NCBI RefSeq assembly: GCF_049306965.1
Contig: NC_133179.1
Location: forward strand, 19,378,001-19,442,000
Reading direction: 5' to 3'
DNA length: 64,000 nucleotides
Source: Danio rerio
Taxonomy: Eukaryota > Chordata > Actinopteri > Cypriniformes > Danionidae
The first letter of the stretch is position 1; each line of letters opens with the position of its first letter. Made by a program: the position numbers and the translations under genes. Of the stretch, positions 1 to 12,721 are shown in pieces. The notes under the pieces were generated by a model, which saw nothing but the letters and a program-made list of their open reading frames with translations, searched no databases and was not told the DNA's origin.

Positions 1-7
1 TATATAG

Positions 8-1416
8 ACTCTCATTGATGTAGGCAGTAACATCAACCAAGCAAACATGGCAGACCTGATCGCTGGATTACTGACAATCTCCATAGTTATGGCTGTGAAA
101 GAGATCAACACCAAATTCCAGCATAAAATCCCAGTGCCAATTCCTATAGAAGTGATTGTGGTATGTCCCAACATTCACCTATACAAATCTCAACAGCAAT
201 GCATGAATCAATTTTTCTTTTAAATATAATTTTGTTTAAACATTGATTGCTGTTACCTCTTTTGACCTGACAGACAGTGATAGCTTCTGCGATCTCCCAT
301 GTGATGGACCTAAACTCCCAGTACGGCGCCAGCATTGTCCACAACCTCCCCAGGGGGTAAGAGCACTTCCTGTGGCACTTCCTGCTTCCTGAGGAGGGTT
401 GGGTGCACATTCAGTCGCTTCAAATGCACATATTTTTATCATTGTCCCTGGACAGATTTAACATGAATAAACATGAATGTTATCTCTAGAACAATGACAG
501 TGACAAGACAGTTTAAAAACCAATAATAACATGAAAGTGTTATCTTAAAAGACAATAGCAGCCAGAAATGAACCTTCATAAAAAACTTCATAGCAAAAGT
601 GTGGGTCTTTGTGTTTTTTTCTCAGGTTTGCATCGCCCCAGCCACCAAATATAGAACTTATTGGGAGTATTTTGGGCTCTAGTTTCTCCACAGCAGTGGT
701 TGGTTATGCAGTAGCAGTTTCTGTGGCTAAAGTCTACGCAGCAAAGCATGATTACACTGTCAATGGCAACCAGGTATGTAAAAATAGCAAGTATGAGTAA
801 ATTCAGTGTTAAGTAAGTTGCTTACAAATTGGTAATTTCTAATTACATAATTAAACTGTGTTTAAAATACTTGTGTAAGTGATCTAATTACTATACAATA
901 CTACTTAATATCCATACAAAACTGAATAAATAGACAATAGATATTCTTTAATTTTAAGTTAAATCACATTTTGTATAATAAAATAACAGGAATTATTAAA
1001 CAAGATGTATCAAAACATGAATATTGTCACTGTATTTCATTAATACCATATAATATAATTGTACACAATGAGTTATTTCTTGAGCATGTGCAAGTGTCTA
1101 ACAAATCTAAATCTCTTTAGTTTAAAAATGTAATGTTTTTTCTTCAAAATATTACAATAACAAAAATATATACAGTTAGTTTACTTCTCTAAATGTATTC
1201 TATATATTGATATGAAGGGTGGCACAGTGGCTCAGTGGTTATCACTGTCAAGTCCTGAGCATTGTTGATTTCCGATTTTTCACATTTCTGTGTGGAGTTT
1301 TCATGTTCTCCCCGTGTTTGTGTGGGTTTCTTCCGGGTGCCCCATTTTCCCCCATAGTGTGAATATATGTGCTGATGTATAGGTCAATTGAATAAACTAT
1401 ATTATCCATAGTGTAT

Positions 1417-1467
<51 letters not shown>

Positions 1468-4400
1468 ACTAGCTGCGTCCCCAATGGCACACTATACACT
1501 AAGCACTTATGCACTTTCTACTTATGTACTTTCACCATCAACAGCATAGTATATGTATGTAGTGTCGTTCCAAATGGAACACAAATGTTTTTTTTTTTTC
1601 TTACTAAGCTTAATTTTAAACCGTTTCCGAGATAACGTTTGACGGTTGCGGTTTAGTGAAATAAATGACCAAAGTACCAAATGGTACCTGCCCTGAGTAT
1701 AACCGCATTCACTATCAGGAGGCGGGATAATCAACCTCGTAGGAGAATTTTGCTTTCACATACCAAAATAAAATAACGTTATCCAACATGAGCGCATAAA
1801 AGCTCAACCCCTTCCACTACGTAAGCAAAGCGGCAGTATGAATGTATGCACAATATTTTAGACAAGTGTACTATAAGTAACTATTAGCTACTATTAGCTA
1901 CAACTTAAAAGTAATCTCTTACTTTGCTCTTAGTAATTTAATTAAAGTAACTAGTTACGCTTGTATACATGATTTGCATGATTTAGGCCTATGGCAAGTT
2001 GCCTGGTGGGTCCATGATAGTCGTAGACAAACCATGTAAATACAATCATGTAAAACTGCATAGTAAATTAACACATAATTTTTTCATGGCACAAGGCGTT
2101 TATGTTGATTATGTGGCAAAACCAGCTTCTTGCAAGAAATGTGTTGCATTTAACACATACTAGGCCAACTTATGCTTGTGTGAGTGTGCGTGTTATTTTG
2201 TAAAGCCTAACAAGGGTAAGAGAAGCACTCTCCCACAAATGCAGAAATGACTGAATCATGAGGGAGAGCCAGAAAGAACTAGTTGACCTATTAAGGTCAC
2301 TTCAACCTGCCAGATAACATACAATTTTGAGTTCAAAACTGCAGCCAACATCATTTGTAATCCATGCTAGATTAAGAGTACAGCTACCTTTGTTTTTGGT
2401 TTGTTTAGTTTAGTTTTTTCTTAAAATACATATCGTAAAGATGCTGGGGTTTGTTCTCAATTTATTTGTCTACTGATGTTTGTTTGTCTTAGTTGACCTT
2501 TTAAGGCCACTTTAAGCCAGCATATCAGAATGAATGTGAGGTTGCAAAAGAAAGCTAAAAAGATTTCTTAACTTGGCAATGCCGCAAATATTAGCATTAG
2601 GTTAAAGAATTTAAAAATAAATTCTGCATACAAATTTGTGATAAATCCCAGTTAGCCTTTTAATATCATGTTCGCTCTCTGTGCTATAATTTTTTTTCAG
2701 GTGTTATTTTTGTTTCATTTCTAGCTTTGTAAATAACAAATTCTTAAAAAATCTAATAAAGGATTTTTCCTAAACTGCATATGAATGTGTTAATGTTTAA
2801 AATTTAAAGGTAACAGAAAGCATTCATAGACAGATTTGCAATATGTGATTTGTTTTCACAATTAGGATTGCTTTCAGTGTCTTTGTTGTTCAGAAGATGC
2901 TCAAAAGTGTAATAAAGGCACTGCTGATGCTTATATATCATAAGAAAATAAAGCACAAATTGATACATTATAATTAAAACTACCTGATTATGCTTAATAC
3001 CATTTTATTTTTATTAGGAACTTATAGCTTTTGGCGTCAGCAACATTTTCGGAGGATGTTTCTCAAGCTTTGTGGCCAGCACTGCTCTGTCACGGACAGC
3101 AGTACAGGAGAGCACAGGAGGAAAGAGTCAGGTAAAAAATAATAATAATAATAAAAAAAAAATTCACATATTATATGTGTATTACAGGGTTTCTACAGGT
3201 TTCATCAAATTTAAGACCATGATGAATGAAATATCAGACTTACCCAAGGCTAAACACTAACATTTTTTTAATGGCCAAGTTAAAACTTAAAAAACAAATG
3301 TTATTATAAGGAAGATAATTAAACCAAAGTAAATAGAGTTAATAAATAAATGTTTCTAAAAACTTTTATTGAAATATATTGTTAGTGATTGGATGGGTGT
3401 TGGTCCGCTATAGCGGACATAGAAAAAGTAAGACTTGTTAAAAATGATTTAAGACCTACAACACTGTATTTCAATGGACTTTAAGGCCTAAAATTTGGTT
3501 TTTGAAATTTAAGACATTTTAAGACTATTTAAGACCCCGCAGATACCCTGTATTAAAGCCATGGATGATAACTGGGAAGATAAAATACACACTACAATAC
3601 TAAACAATTGATTACAAGTTCTGTGAACTCAAAATCTGATTGTATTAAGCTGAACTTTGACTGAATTGAGGCAGATGTTTTATTCCCAGCATGCCTGTTA
3701 TCATACTGTATAAGGAGAATAAACATTAGAATATAACAATTTAGAAAAGTTTAGTGTTTATATTGGATTTTTTTGGTAAAGTTTTCAATAATAAATATTT
3801 TAATTGAATTGTATACATTTTAAAGATTTTTCAGCTCATGTCATAATCAGCCTTCAATTAGCAATAAAAACACAAAGCATTTTATGCAAGCAACAAGTAT
3901 GAAATAATTTGTTAAGTACAAAATAAAAAGAAACTCATAAGAGTTTAAAACCACGAGGAAGAGCAAATGATGTAGTAGTTTTTATTTATTTTTTTCCTTT
4001 ATTTAGGATTTAACAGCAGTTTTAAAAAGCAAAAATTTTAAATCTAAATTTAATCATTCTATTTATTTTCAGCTGAAAACCTGTAATAGCACTGGCAGCC
4101 AATCAGGCAATCATTTATGCATTAAGCATGAGAGCTAATACAGTTACGGTAAACAGCATAAAGGCGTAAACCCCTTTGAAAATGTAGATGTGTATAAATT
4201 TCTTAGTAAAAATAGACAACATAATTTATTAAACAGTTTATCAAACAGCATATAATTATATTAAACATCTATATTCAATAAAATAAGAGTGTGGATACCT
4301 AACATATTTAAGAATAGAAAGATAATACATTTAACTACAAATAAGGTGTTAAAAAAAACTCAACTGCCAAAACCTATATTTTTTCCTTTTTATTAAAGAA

Positions 4401-7400
4401 TTTCCCCTAACATACTCATTAGGTTGTACTAATTTTTGCATCGTGATCTTAAGTTATTTAAATTTGTCCCAGTTTGGCTTTGGTACTGACTAATCTAATA
4501 AACATACAGATGTCTTATTATTTAGCTAGTTTAAAATATATTTCTGTAAGGGGTGTACTTGCATTTATACTGGGCACTGTATGTTTACAGTTATAGTTCT
4601 TGGAGTGAACAAGCCTTTGCACAAGTACTTTAACATGTTTGTGTCAATGTGTGAATACAGTACTCGCCATATTGAACTGTTCTGTCTTCTCACTGCTGCA
4701 GGTTGCTGGTCTCATCTCAGCTGTGATGGTGATGATAGTGATCTTGGCTCTTGGGCCGTTTCTTCAGCCTCTGCAGAAGGTTTGTTAGTAGAAACTCATG
4801 TTTTACCAGTGAAAAGACAATATGCATATTAAACATTGAAATACAAGGAATATTCAGAGTGCACCTGATAATATCATCCATCTTTGTCATTCAGTCTGTG
4901 CTGGCTGGCATCGTTATAGCCAACCTGAAGGGCATGTTCCTGCAGATCTCTGAAGTGCCTGTACTCTGGAGACAGAACAGAACAGACTGTGTAAGTACAT
5001 TCATAAGTCTGATAAATGAACAGAATGAGAGTATTGTTAGCAACATAATATTGTTTTAAGTCGTTCTAGCATTAATCAATGCTGTGCTGAATTAGCCAAT
5101 GGGAGTATCTGAATAATTTTGTTTTATTTGCATAGTGTGAGATTATATGGTAGTAATGAGTGCAAATGAATCCTTATTTTTCTGCAGTTCATCTGGATAG
5201 CAAGTTGCCTGGCATCTGTTGTGCTGGGTTTGGATGTGGGTCTGCTGGCTGGTCTGGTGTTTGAGATGGGCACAGTAGTGGTCAGAACACAGTTGTAAGT
5301 AGTTCAAGTATGCTTAATAATGTACTCAGAACTAGTTAGGATTTTTAGTTGATAATAAGCAAATGTTACCTTTTTAGCACTTGTTATACATGTGATGACT
5401 GATTTTTGACCTGATTTGCTGCATTTTAATGTACAGTTAAAGTAAAAGGTTTAAACCTGCAATGAAATTTAAATTCCTTTTTTAAATTTTCCAAAGAGAT
5501 GTTTAACAGAGCAAGGACACGTTCATAGCATTTCCTATTACATTTTCTCTGCTGGTGAAAGTGTCTTCTTTTAGTTTAGCTGAGATAAACAATATATAAT
5601 TTATATATATAAATTTATATGTATATATTTATTTTTTGACTGACTACAGCACAAACCACCGTTGTCCAATGACTTGCCGAATTAACCTAACTTACCTACT
5701 AAAATTTAAATTGCACTTTAAGCTGAATACTTGTATCTTACAAAATAACTAGTAACATATTATGTACTGCCATCATGGCAAAGCCAAACAAATATAGCTA
5801 TAAGAGTTTAATCATTAAACCTAATGTTTACAAATGTGTTGAAGAAATCGTTCCTTTAAAGAGCACTTGGGAAATATTAGTAAAAAAACAACAATGTTGT
5901 CTTCAATTGTAATTCATATTAATCAAACTATGAAGTTGAAATAAGGCCAATAATAAGAGAATCAGGTTAATGTTACATAAAAGAAATCCATATTTTGTAA
6001 CAGGTATTATAGGATTATAAAATAATCACACATCAGTTACAAAGGTAAAAAATGAAACAAAAAATAATTGGCATTTGTTTTTAAAGACATACATCACAAT
6101 GTAAGCTTTAATCACATCGGATTGCTTTTTGTTTTATTCAGCCCTTCTTGTGCCACCCTTGGGAATGTCCCAAACACTGATATCTACAAAAATATGAAAG
6201 ACTACAAAAAGGTGAGGTGAAAATGTTAATAATGTAAATAATCATTTATTTGAACTCACACACACACACACAGACAGACACACATCTATATTCTTAATAA
6301 TAATGTATTTCCAAAACAAATTCAGGTTGATGAGATCCCCGGGGTGAAGATTTTCAAGTGCAACTCGCCGATTTATTTCGCAAATATTGATTACTTCAAA
6401 GAAAAGCTGAGGGATGAGGTACATTTACTTAATTGCTCTAATTATAAATTCAAAAACAACAAAGGTCTGTGTGTGATATATGAAAAAACAATAAAAATGC
6501 ATTAGTTTAAAATGTGTTTAAATGCATCGGTTATTTTTGTGAATGTTTGTTTCTTAGGTGGGTTTTGATGCAGTGCGGGTGTTCAAGAAAAGAAACAAAG
6601 CTTTAAAGAAGATTCACAAGCTCATTAAAAAAGGAAAATTACAAGTGACAGAGGTACTTTGTGAGATACATTTATATTTGTAAATCACATACTTATGAAG
6701 ATTTCAGATGCAAAACCATTACGTGCCATCTGAAATTTAGTTTAAGTAACATTACACACCATTTATTTCTGGCTTATTATTTGTAGATTATCAAGATGTA
6801 AACTGTTTATTAACACTTATAAAGTATGATCTTTAATAATCCGAATACCTAAACCCAACTGTTGCCTAACTGTTAATAAGCAGCAGCTAAGCAGCTAATT
6901 AGTAGTTTGAGCTAAAAGTCTTTGTTAATATCATGAATTGTACTTTAAAATAAAGTGTGAGCTATCTTCTAAACTGAGCATTTTTCTCATGCTCCTGTGT
7001 GTAGGCTCAGTAATTTCACTTTTATGCCAAAGAATAGTGTCTATTCATTCCCTTTATTGTGAAAAAAAATTAACATAAACCAATGAGGCTGAGAAAAATG
7101 ATAATTTTAGAAGTTTTTTGCAACTGAACTCTTCATATGAAACCTGTTTTTCTCAACAAAAAAAAAAAAATAGCACTCACCCGAGTTCATGAGATTACAT
7201 TCTGGTCTTTCTCATCTGGTCGTGTTTCACAGGCAGGTTTGGTACCAGTGGCCTCATTAGGAGTAGAAAACAAAGGCTTTGAGAATGAGCCGGGTCATGA
7301 GATGGAAAAGCAGGCATCTAAGACCGACTCAGAAGTGAAGATCCAGGTGGACTGGACATCTGAGCTGCCTGTCAGTGTGTCGGTGCCCAGGGTGCATATC

Positions 7401-10400
7401 CACAGTCTGGTGGTGGACTTCTCTTCAGTCTCCTTCCTGGACGTGGTGGCAGCCAAATCCCTCAAGCTGGTATGCCATCTTCATTGTTATAAGCTGAGGC
7501 ATTGTTTTACTCTAATAATGCATGACCAAAATCTCATACTACTCCAAACCTTCAGCAGAACAGATATTTTGAAAATTGTCTCTATGTTTTATGGTCCGTT
7601 CATTTAAAGCAAATGAGGTTTTGTACCCCACTGACTTCCATATAAGAAAGGTTTGAAACAACACGGAGATTAGTCAGTAATGACTTTTCTTTGAATTGGC
7701 AAGCCCACATCAACATTCTTTCATTGTGTGAGTTCCAAACCCATAAACCTTTCATTCATCTTAAGAGCACAGATGAAGACATTTAAATGAAATCTGAGAG
7801 ATATTTGTCACTCTATTGAAAGCTCTGACTTTTCAAACATTCATGAAGAAAAGAAAATATAAACTGATTTCAATCAAGTTGAAAATGTATACTTCTACCC
7901 AGATTATACTTATACTTTTGGGGGGATAATTCACTCAAAAAGTAATAATTTACTCACCCTACATTTGTTCTAAATCTGTTTGAGTTATTTTCTTCAGCTG
8001 AAGATATACTGAAGAAACAGCAGTTTTCTTCAATACAATTTTTGTTCCACAAAACAGAAAAATGTGTAAATGTTTGTAAAACGTTTTTTTAAATTTAAAA
8101 TGTTTACACTCAAGTATGAGTAAATGGTGATGACTTTTTATTTCGGAGAAAAGGGAACTACCCCTTTAATACATGTAACAACTTAATCCATGTCCATTAT
8201 GATGTCATAAATTACTAAAGCATAAACTGATTGTCCAGCTGGAGTTTTGCTCCACAGTTTTTAATTGGTTTTCTGTCAGTTTACATGTTTGATGTGTGAT
8301 ATAAATGATATAAATGCATTTTTACTGTGGGTACATTTCTCATTTTTAAAATGAGATATGGACAAGAGGAAATAAACCACAAACTCTTTTTTTCAAATGC
8401 TTTTTCTAACCCTAAGTTGTCATTCACATAGAACACATTTGTGTCATTTACAAACAATGTCAACTTTGCATTTAAAATGACATAACTGAGTGAAGGACAC
8501 TTAATGAAAGTCATCATGAGCATGCATCTAATGAACACCCCTAAAAGTAAAGTGTTACCCAATAGACACTTTGAACTAGACATGCAAATTGTTATTTTTT
8601 GCCGTAAAATGTAATACGTGTTGATAATTTATCCCAGTAAACATCATTATTTTAGAAATAGCGCGAAAAATACAAAAAATGTTGGTGTCATACTGCCCCA
8701 TAGCGTTCATTTTACCTAGAAACTGCAGTCAAACATATGTTGAAGTACATTTTTGTGGCTTCACAAGATTAAAGGCTGAAGCACGTATTTCCTTAGAGCC
8801 TGCTGTATATTTTGCTATCAGATTATCAAAGTATCAGAGGTTAAGGTGAAGATAAGCTTTCAATGCAAGGACAGAAAACTCTCAGATTTCAAAATGTCTT
8901 CAATTCTATAATGTTCTGAAGATGAACACATCTTATGGATTTGAAACAAAAGAAAATAGTACTAATTTAGATAATGGTCTGTACACTTAAAAAATTAATT
9001 CATTAGATTACACATTATCCTTTTTTTTAAGGAAAGTTGTTTATAAATATAACAATTTATATGGGATGAATTTAAATAAACAAATTAAATTTATTGATGT
9101 TCAACTTAATCTGTTTGTTTAAATGCAACCTTAGTAAATTGTATGCAACAACGTAATTGTTAATCTAATGAATAGTTGTTTTCAGTGTGTTTACTCTTTA
9201 TGTTTCTAATTTGTCATTTTAAATTCTCACAGGTGGTGAAAGAATTCATTCGGATAGGGGTCAGCGTCTACATCGCAGGCTGTGACGGTAAGGCCTGGCT
9301 CTACACATATATGTTTCTGTGCTAAACTCCAGCCTGATAACGGCAGGTTTGGACACAGTGAATAAGTTAAAGTGTCCTTGTGTCACAGGTGAGCTTGTCA
9401 GGAAAATGGAGGCCCTGTCTTTTTTTGACGAGGAGGTTAACAGAGACCTGCTCTTCCTCTCGGTTCACGACGCCATTCTCTTCATCCAGCACCAAAACTC
9501 CATTGGATATGAAGACAATCCTTTAGCTGAGAAGGTAAAATCAATAGCTTTCGTTTAATTAAGAAGACAGTAAATAAATGGAATATATAATTAAATTCTT
9601 TTGCAATGTGTCAATTGTCTTATAATAAAGCTGCTGATGGCCTCTGTGATAACATGCTGTAAATTTAGGAGATAACTGATCAATTTATTTTCGGTTTATT
9701 GAGATGGCCTGATAATTGGAGGCGCTCGTGTAAATCCTGATGCTCAAAAAAACAGGATGTAATAAAAGGAATGTTTAGACACATGCTGACTTGCTCAATG
9801 AGAGAAATATTACCCCAGCTAAAGGCTAAAGTTAAAGGGGCAAGTTGTAATATGATGCAATGCAACACGCTTAATGGGTTGTGTTCATGTTACATAATGT
9901 GCAATATATAGGGTGAACTCAGGAAAATTAGGGCACTTTCTAAGACAAAGACGCTTCAAAAATATATACTGTGAAATATTTTTATATTTAAAAATGGAAT
10001 GATTATATAATTTCAACAAAAAAGTCTGTTCTTTCTGAACTTTTGAACACCATTACCTGCCTAAAATAAAATATTCTAATAATTATTAAATTAAAATTTG
10101 TTTTGTAAATATTATTTCACAACATTACAACATTTTAAATTTGCATTTTGGTTAAATCATACTTTTTGTTTAAATTAAAGGCTAGGTGAGTAGAAATGAC
10201 TTCTTATAATTTTATAATATTTATAAAATAAAATATAATCAAATATAATAAAATAAAATAAAATACCCAGTTGTAATGTGATGCAATGCAAAAGATTTTA
10301 GGGTTTTGTTCAGTACTGCATAATGTGCAATATATAGGGTGAACTCAGGAAAAAATAGGTCACTTTCTAAGACAAAGACTTATTTATAGATATTTTTACA

Positions 10401-11216
10401 ATTTAAATGGGAATAATTTTAGTAAAAAGGGGAATTCTTTCTGATTTTTTAAAATAAAATAAAACTTTAAATAGGCATATGTAATGTGAAGTAACAACAG
10501 ACTTTACCGATTTTGTTATAATGTTATATAATGAGTTCAGTTAAATTAGGCTACTTTCTAAGACAGACACACTGCAACAATAATAATACAAACTATTTTT
10601 AACAATTTAAACTTTTGTAAAACACTTTTAATAATAATAATTAAAAAGTAACATATCTGTTTTACTGCCACTTGATTAATTTAATGCATGCTTTCTGAAT
10701 AAAATTATTTTTTGCTTGTTTAAATTTTACAGGGTGTTCAATGTATTTTAGAATTAAATAATTTTTCCTGAAATTTTGATGTAAATGCAGTTATTTCTGT
10801 CAATATTATTTCACATTATTTTTTATAGTTGTTTTTTTCATACACTGTATTACCTTTTGGTTCAAATAAATGCAGCCTTGGTGATCAGAAGTTACTTCAA
10901 AACTAAACTAAATTAAACTAAACTATTAATAATTAAAAAATAACTGTACAAAACACTGCTAATAATAATAATATTACAGAAACATACAATTCTGACTACA
11001 CCATATAATTTGTTTAGATCTCACAGTTGCAAGACGACAAAGAGCCCCTTCCATTTACTGACGATGAGGACCTGATTGAGACCTATGATAACCAGCACTT
11101 GGTGAGCATCCTGATCTGTCTATTATGGCTTCGGTTAACTTCATCTGTCTTCCCAGAAATGCATCAAACAAGTGTTTCTCTTACATCCCCAGGCTATTCA
11201 TGGACTTTCAAACTGA
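8..11216 (+). CDS. slc26a4: Pendrin (SLC26A4) anion exchanger, 3' part; 5' half lies before the window
   Basis: Fifteen coding exons are readable: 8-160, 274-356, 626-773, 3018-3131, 4702-4779, 4895-4990, 5188-5294, 6142-6211, 6326-6418, 6558-6653, 7233-7469, 9233-9287, 9389-9534, 11018-11101 and 11193-11216 (TGA 11214-11216). All have GT-AG borders and the reading frame stays open across every junction. The product is a membrane exchanger of chloride, iodide and bicarbonate. The seen part covers the later membrane helices, including [15 protein letters not shown], whose Leu-Ser-Arg aligns with the Ser398-Arg399 anion site of prestin. It is followed by the cytoplasmic STAS domain (from [19 protein letters not shown] to [19 protein letters not shown]). 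Pendrin is preferred over slc26a3 or prestin because of [18 protein letters not shown] and the acidic tail ending [21 protein letters not shown]. The last exon adds only AIHGLSN. The first exon begins directly after an AG at 6-7, so the upstream intron is cut by the window edge. Confidence 0.93.
1217..1463 (+). mobile_element. DANA SINE, 5' part
   Basis: It starts ggtggcacagtggctcagtg, the tRNA-derived head of DANA, and continues with 'gtgtggagtt', 'atgttctccccgtgtt' and 'gtgggtttc' blocks. It ends in a GT run, and the usual 3' blocks (ctgcgtaaaac, ccgctgtggcgaccc) are absent. It sits in an slc26a4 intron. Confidence 0.8.
1419..1463. repeat. (GT)n microsatellite
   Basis: An almost pure GT run of about 45 bases at the internal GT-rich position of the DANA copy, a known place for microsatellite growth. 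Confidence 0.9.
1468..1760. repeat. Dispersed repeat following the DANA copy (unclassified)
   Basis: Reads 'ctgcgtccccaatggcacac', then 'tagtgtcgttccaaatggaac'. This resembles teleost interspersed DNA-element sequence that I know only loosely. Edges are uncertain and no terminal repeats were matched. Confidence 0.3.
3185..3550. mobile_element. Short non-autonomous DNA transposon with terminal inverted repeats
   Basis: The ends read CAGGGTTTCTACAGG and (complement) CAGGGTATCTGCGGG, imperfect inverted repeats. The 366-bp element is flanked on both sides by TATTA (3180-3184 and 3551-3555), a likely target duplication. Inside, taagac/gtctta words are inverted. It contains a perfect 16-base palindrome, GTCCGCTATAGCGGAC, at 3403-3418. 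It lies just after slc26a4 exon 3018-3131. Confidence 0.7.
5475..5890 (+). mobile_element. Decayed copy of an abundant zebrafish DNA element ('gaagtcagaattattagcccc' family)
   Basis: Blocks 'gatgtttaacagagcaagga', 'aatgacttgccgaattaacc', 'ttaagctgaatacttgtatc' and 'actgccatcatggcaaagcc' line up with the internal part of the family also seen at 21155-21508 and 45256-46015. The termini are too worn to see. Confidence 0.5.
7925..8175. mobile_element. Angel-like inverted-repeat element, worn copy
   Basis: The left arm has 'ataattcactcaaaaagtaa' and 'tttactcaccctacatttgt'; the right arm has 'gagtaaatggtgatgac' and ends 'aactacccctttaa'. The arms are imperfect inverted copies, as in teleost Angel-type elements whose ends read TTAAAGGGATAGTTCACCC. 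Confidence 0.55.
9840..10640 (+). repeat. Local direct repeats in the penultimate slc26a4 intron
   Basis: Three related blocks occur in a row. Two share 'atgatgcaatgca', 'cataatgtgcaatatatagg', 'gtgaactcagga' and 'cactttctaagacaaagac' (from about 9846 and 10272). A third, more worn one (from about 10485) keeps 'gagttcag' and 'ctactttctaagacagacac'. Confidence 0.7.
10700..10905 (-). repeat. Cyprinid dispersed repeat ('accaaggctgcatttatttg' family), minus orientation
   Basis: 'caaataaatgcagccttggt' followed by gatcagaag is the complement of a word set also seen at 18755 and 23430. The family is abundant in cyprinid genomes; its class is not known to me. Confidence 0.5.
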
Positions 11217-11756
11217 GGAAAGAGTCAAAGGATAGATCATCCTATTCATTTGCTGATAGAGAGTTTAAGAAGACTTTACCTTTGTCCAGAGAAGATGGAG
11301 TGGGAAGGAAAAAGCCTGCTGTCATCTTTTATTTAATGTCCTTCCATATCTGAACTGGAAAAAAAAAGAGCAAACACAAGTTTAAAAGCATTTGTTGCTA
11401 CATAATATTTTACAGCCTCATTTTAGAGGCATATAAAGAATGTTTAACTTGTAAAGGCTGGTTCATCAGTACAGGCATCAGAAGAAGATCATTTTTGATA
11501 GTCAGTACATGTGTGTTTCTTCTAAAGAATTGCTTACTGAACATCTTAATTGAACATTTCATTTTTGGAAATAAATCACCTGAGACATAATAGAAATACA
11601 TTGTAGTGTGCCTCTAAGTCTCTAATAGGATGTTAATGAAGGAAGAAACTAAAATGGTATCTATTTTATTATTAATATTTGTTTTATTTAGCTTACATAA
11701 CTGTAAGTAATATTGTACCAAATGTTGCTGTTTATGGAAAATTGTTTCTACAGTGG

Positions 11757-11762
11757 AATAAA
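11757..11762 (+). terminator. Polyadenylation signal of slc26a4
   Basis: A canonical AATAAA lies about 540 bases after the slc26a4 stop, in an A-rich context with a T-rich stretch some 30 bases further on. It is the first canonical hexamer downstream in a suitable position, so the 3' UTR is probably 11217 to about 11780. Confidence 0.6.
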
Positions 11763-12639
11763 AAAGTTAAAGTAAAAAAAAAGGTAACTGGGATTTGTAT
11801 TTTATTTCTCGCAATGAATAAACATCACACAAATCTTTTCCAGAACCACTGATTTGTACTTGACAATTACTCTTTAAGTTTGTATCTCACAATGTTGATT
11901 TTTTTTTTGGGGTTCAAAGTTTCTATCAGATGTAAACTCACAATTGTAACATGTTGCAAATGTGATTGCAATAAAACAATACTTAAAATTTTAAAATGTG
12001 AAACCCAGAATTGCATGTAAAAGTTGTAAATTCTACCCTCAATTGCAAGGGTACATGATGCACTTCTGTTAATTTTCCCATTAGCAATTTGATGTTTATA
12101 TTTCCATATTATTTAAATGATTTTCACATTATTTCATATATTTATATCCCACAATTCTGGCTTTTCAAGAATTCCAAGCATTTATAACAAAAAACAAACA
12201 GTTCTGAATGTCTAAAAAGTTATGATTGCCATAAAGGCAGTGATATAACTGACTATTAACTGACTTTTTAGTTTGCATCTCACAATTCTGAAGAAAAAAG
12301 TAAAATTGTACATATTAATTCAAATGATTTTAGAGTCATGGTCTTTATCTCCTTTTTTAAGGCCACTGCGAGTTAACATCTCATAAGTAGACTTTACTCT
12401 CCCCACAAGCCCAAGAATAAATCTCATAATCACAAAACTGAATGTGATACAAAATAAAAAAGATAAATCTTGCAATTCAGATTTAATGAAAGTCTTTTTC
12501 TCTTATTCTCACCCCCCCACCCCCAAATTGTGAGTAAAAAAATAAAAATAAAAAAAATCACTGATGTTTTTTTTTTTTTTTTATCACAATGTGGATATGC
12601 TTAGATGTAGGATATTGATGTAAACTTAGAAGTGCAAAA

Positions 12640-12721
12640 AAAAATAATAAAAATAATAATAATAATAATATTAATAAATAAATAAATAAATAAATACATA
12701 AATAATAATAATAATAATAAC
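12640..12721. repeat. Compound (AAT)n/(AAAT)n microsatellite
   Basis: Runs of aat, aaat and aat triplets and tetramers over about 80 bases in intergenic DNA. Confidence 0.85.

Noticed and set aside
8-11216. First gene as prestin (slc26a5) or a third slc26a3
   Set aside because: The motifs KVYAAKHDY and [17 protein letters not shown] and the acidic tail match pendrin better; prestin has a distinct SCSLSRSLVQE anion site.
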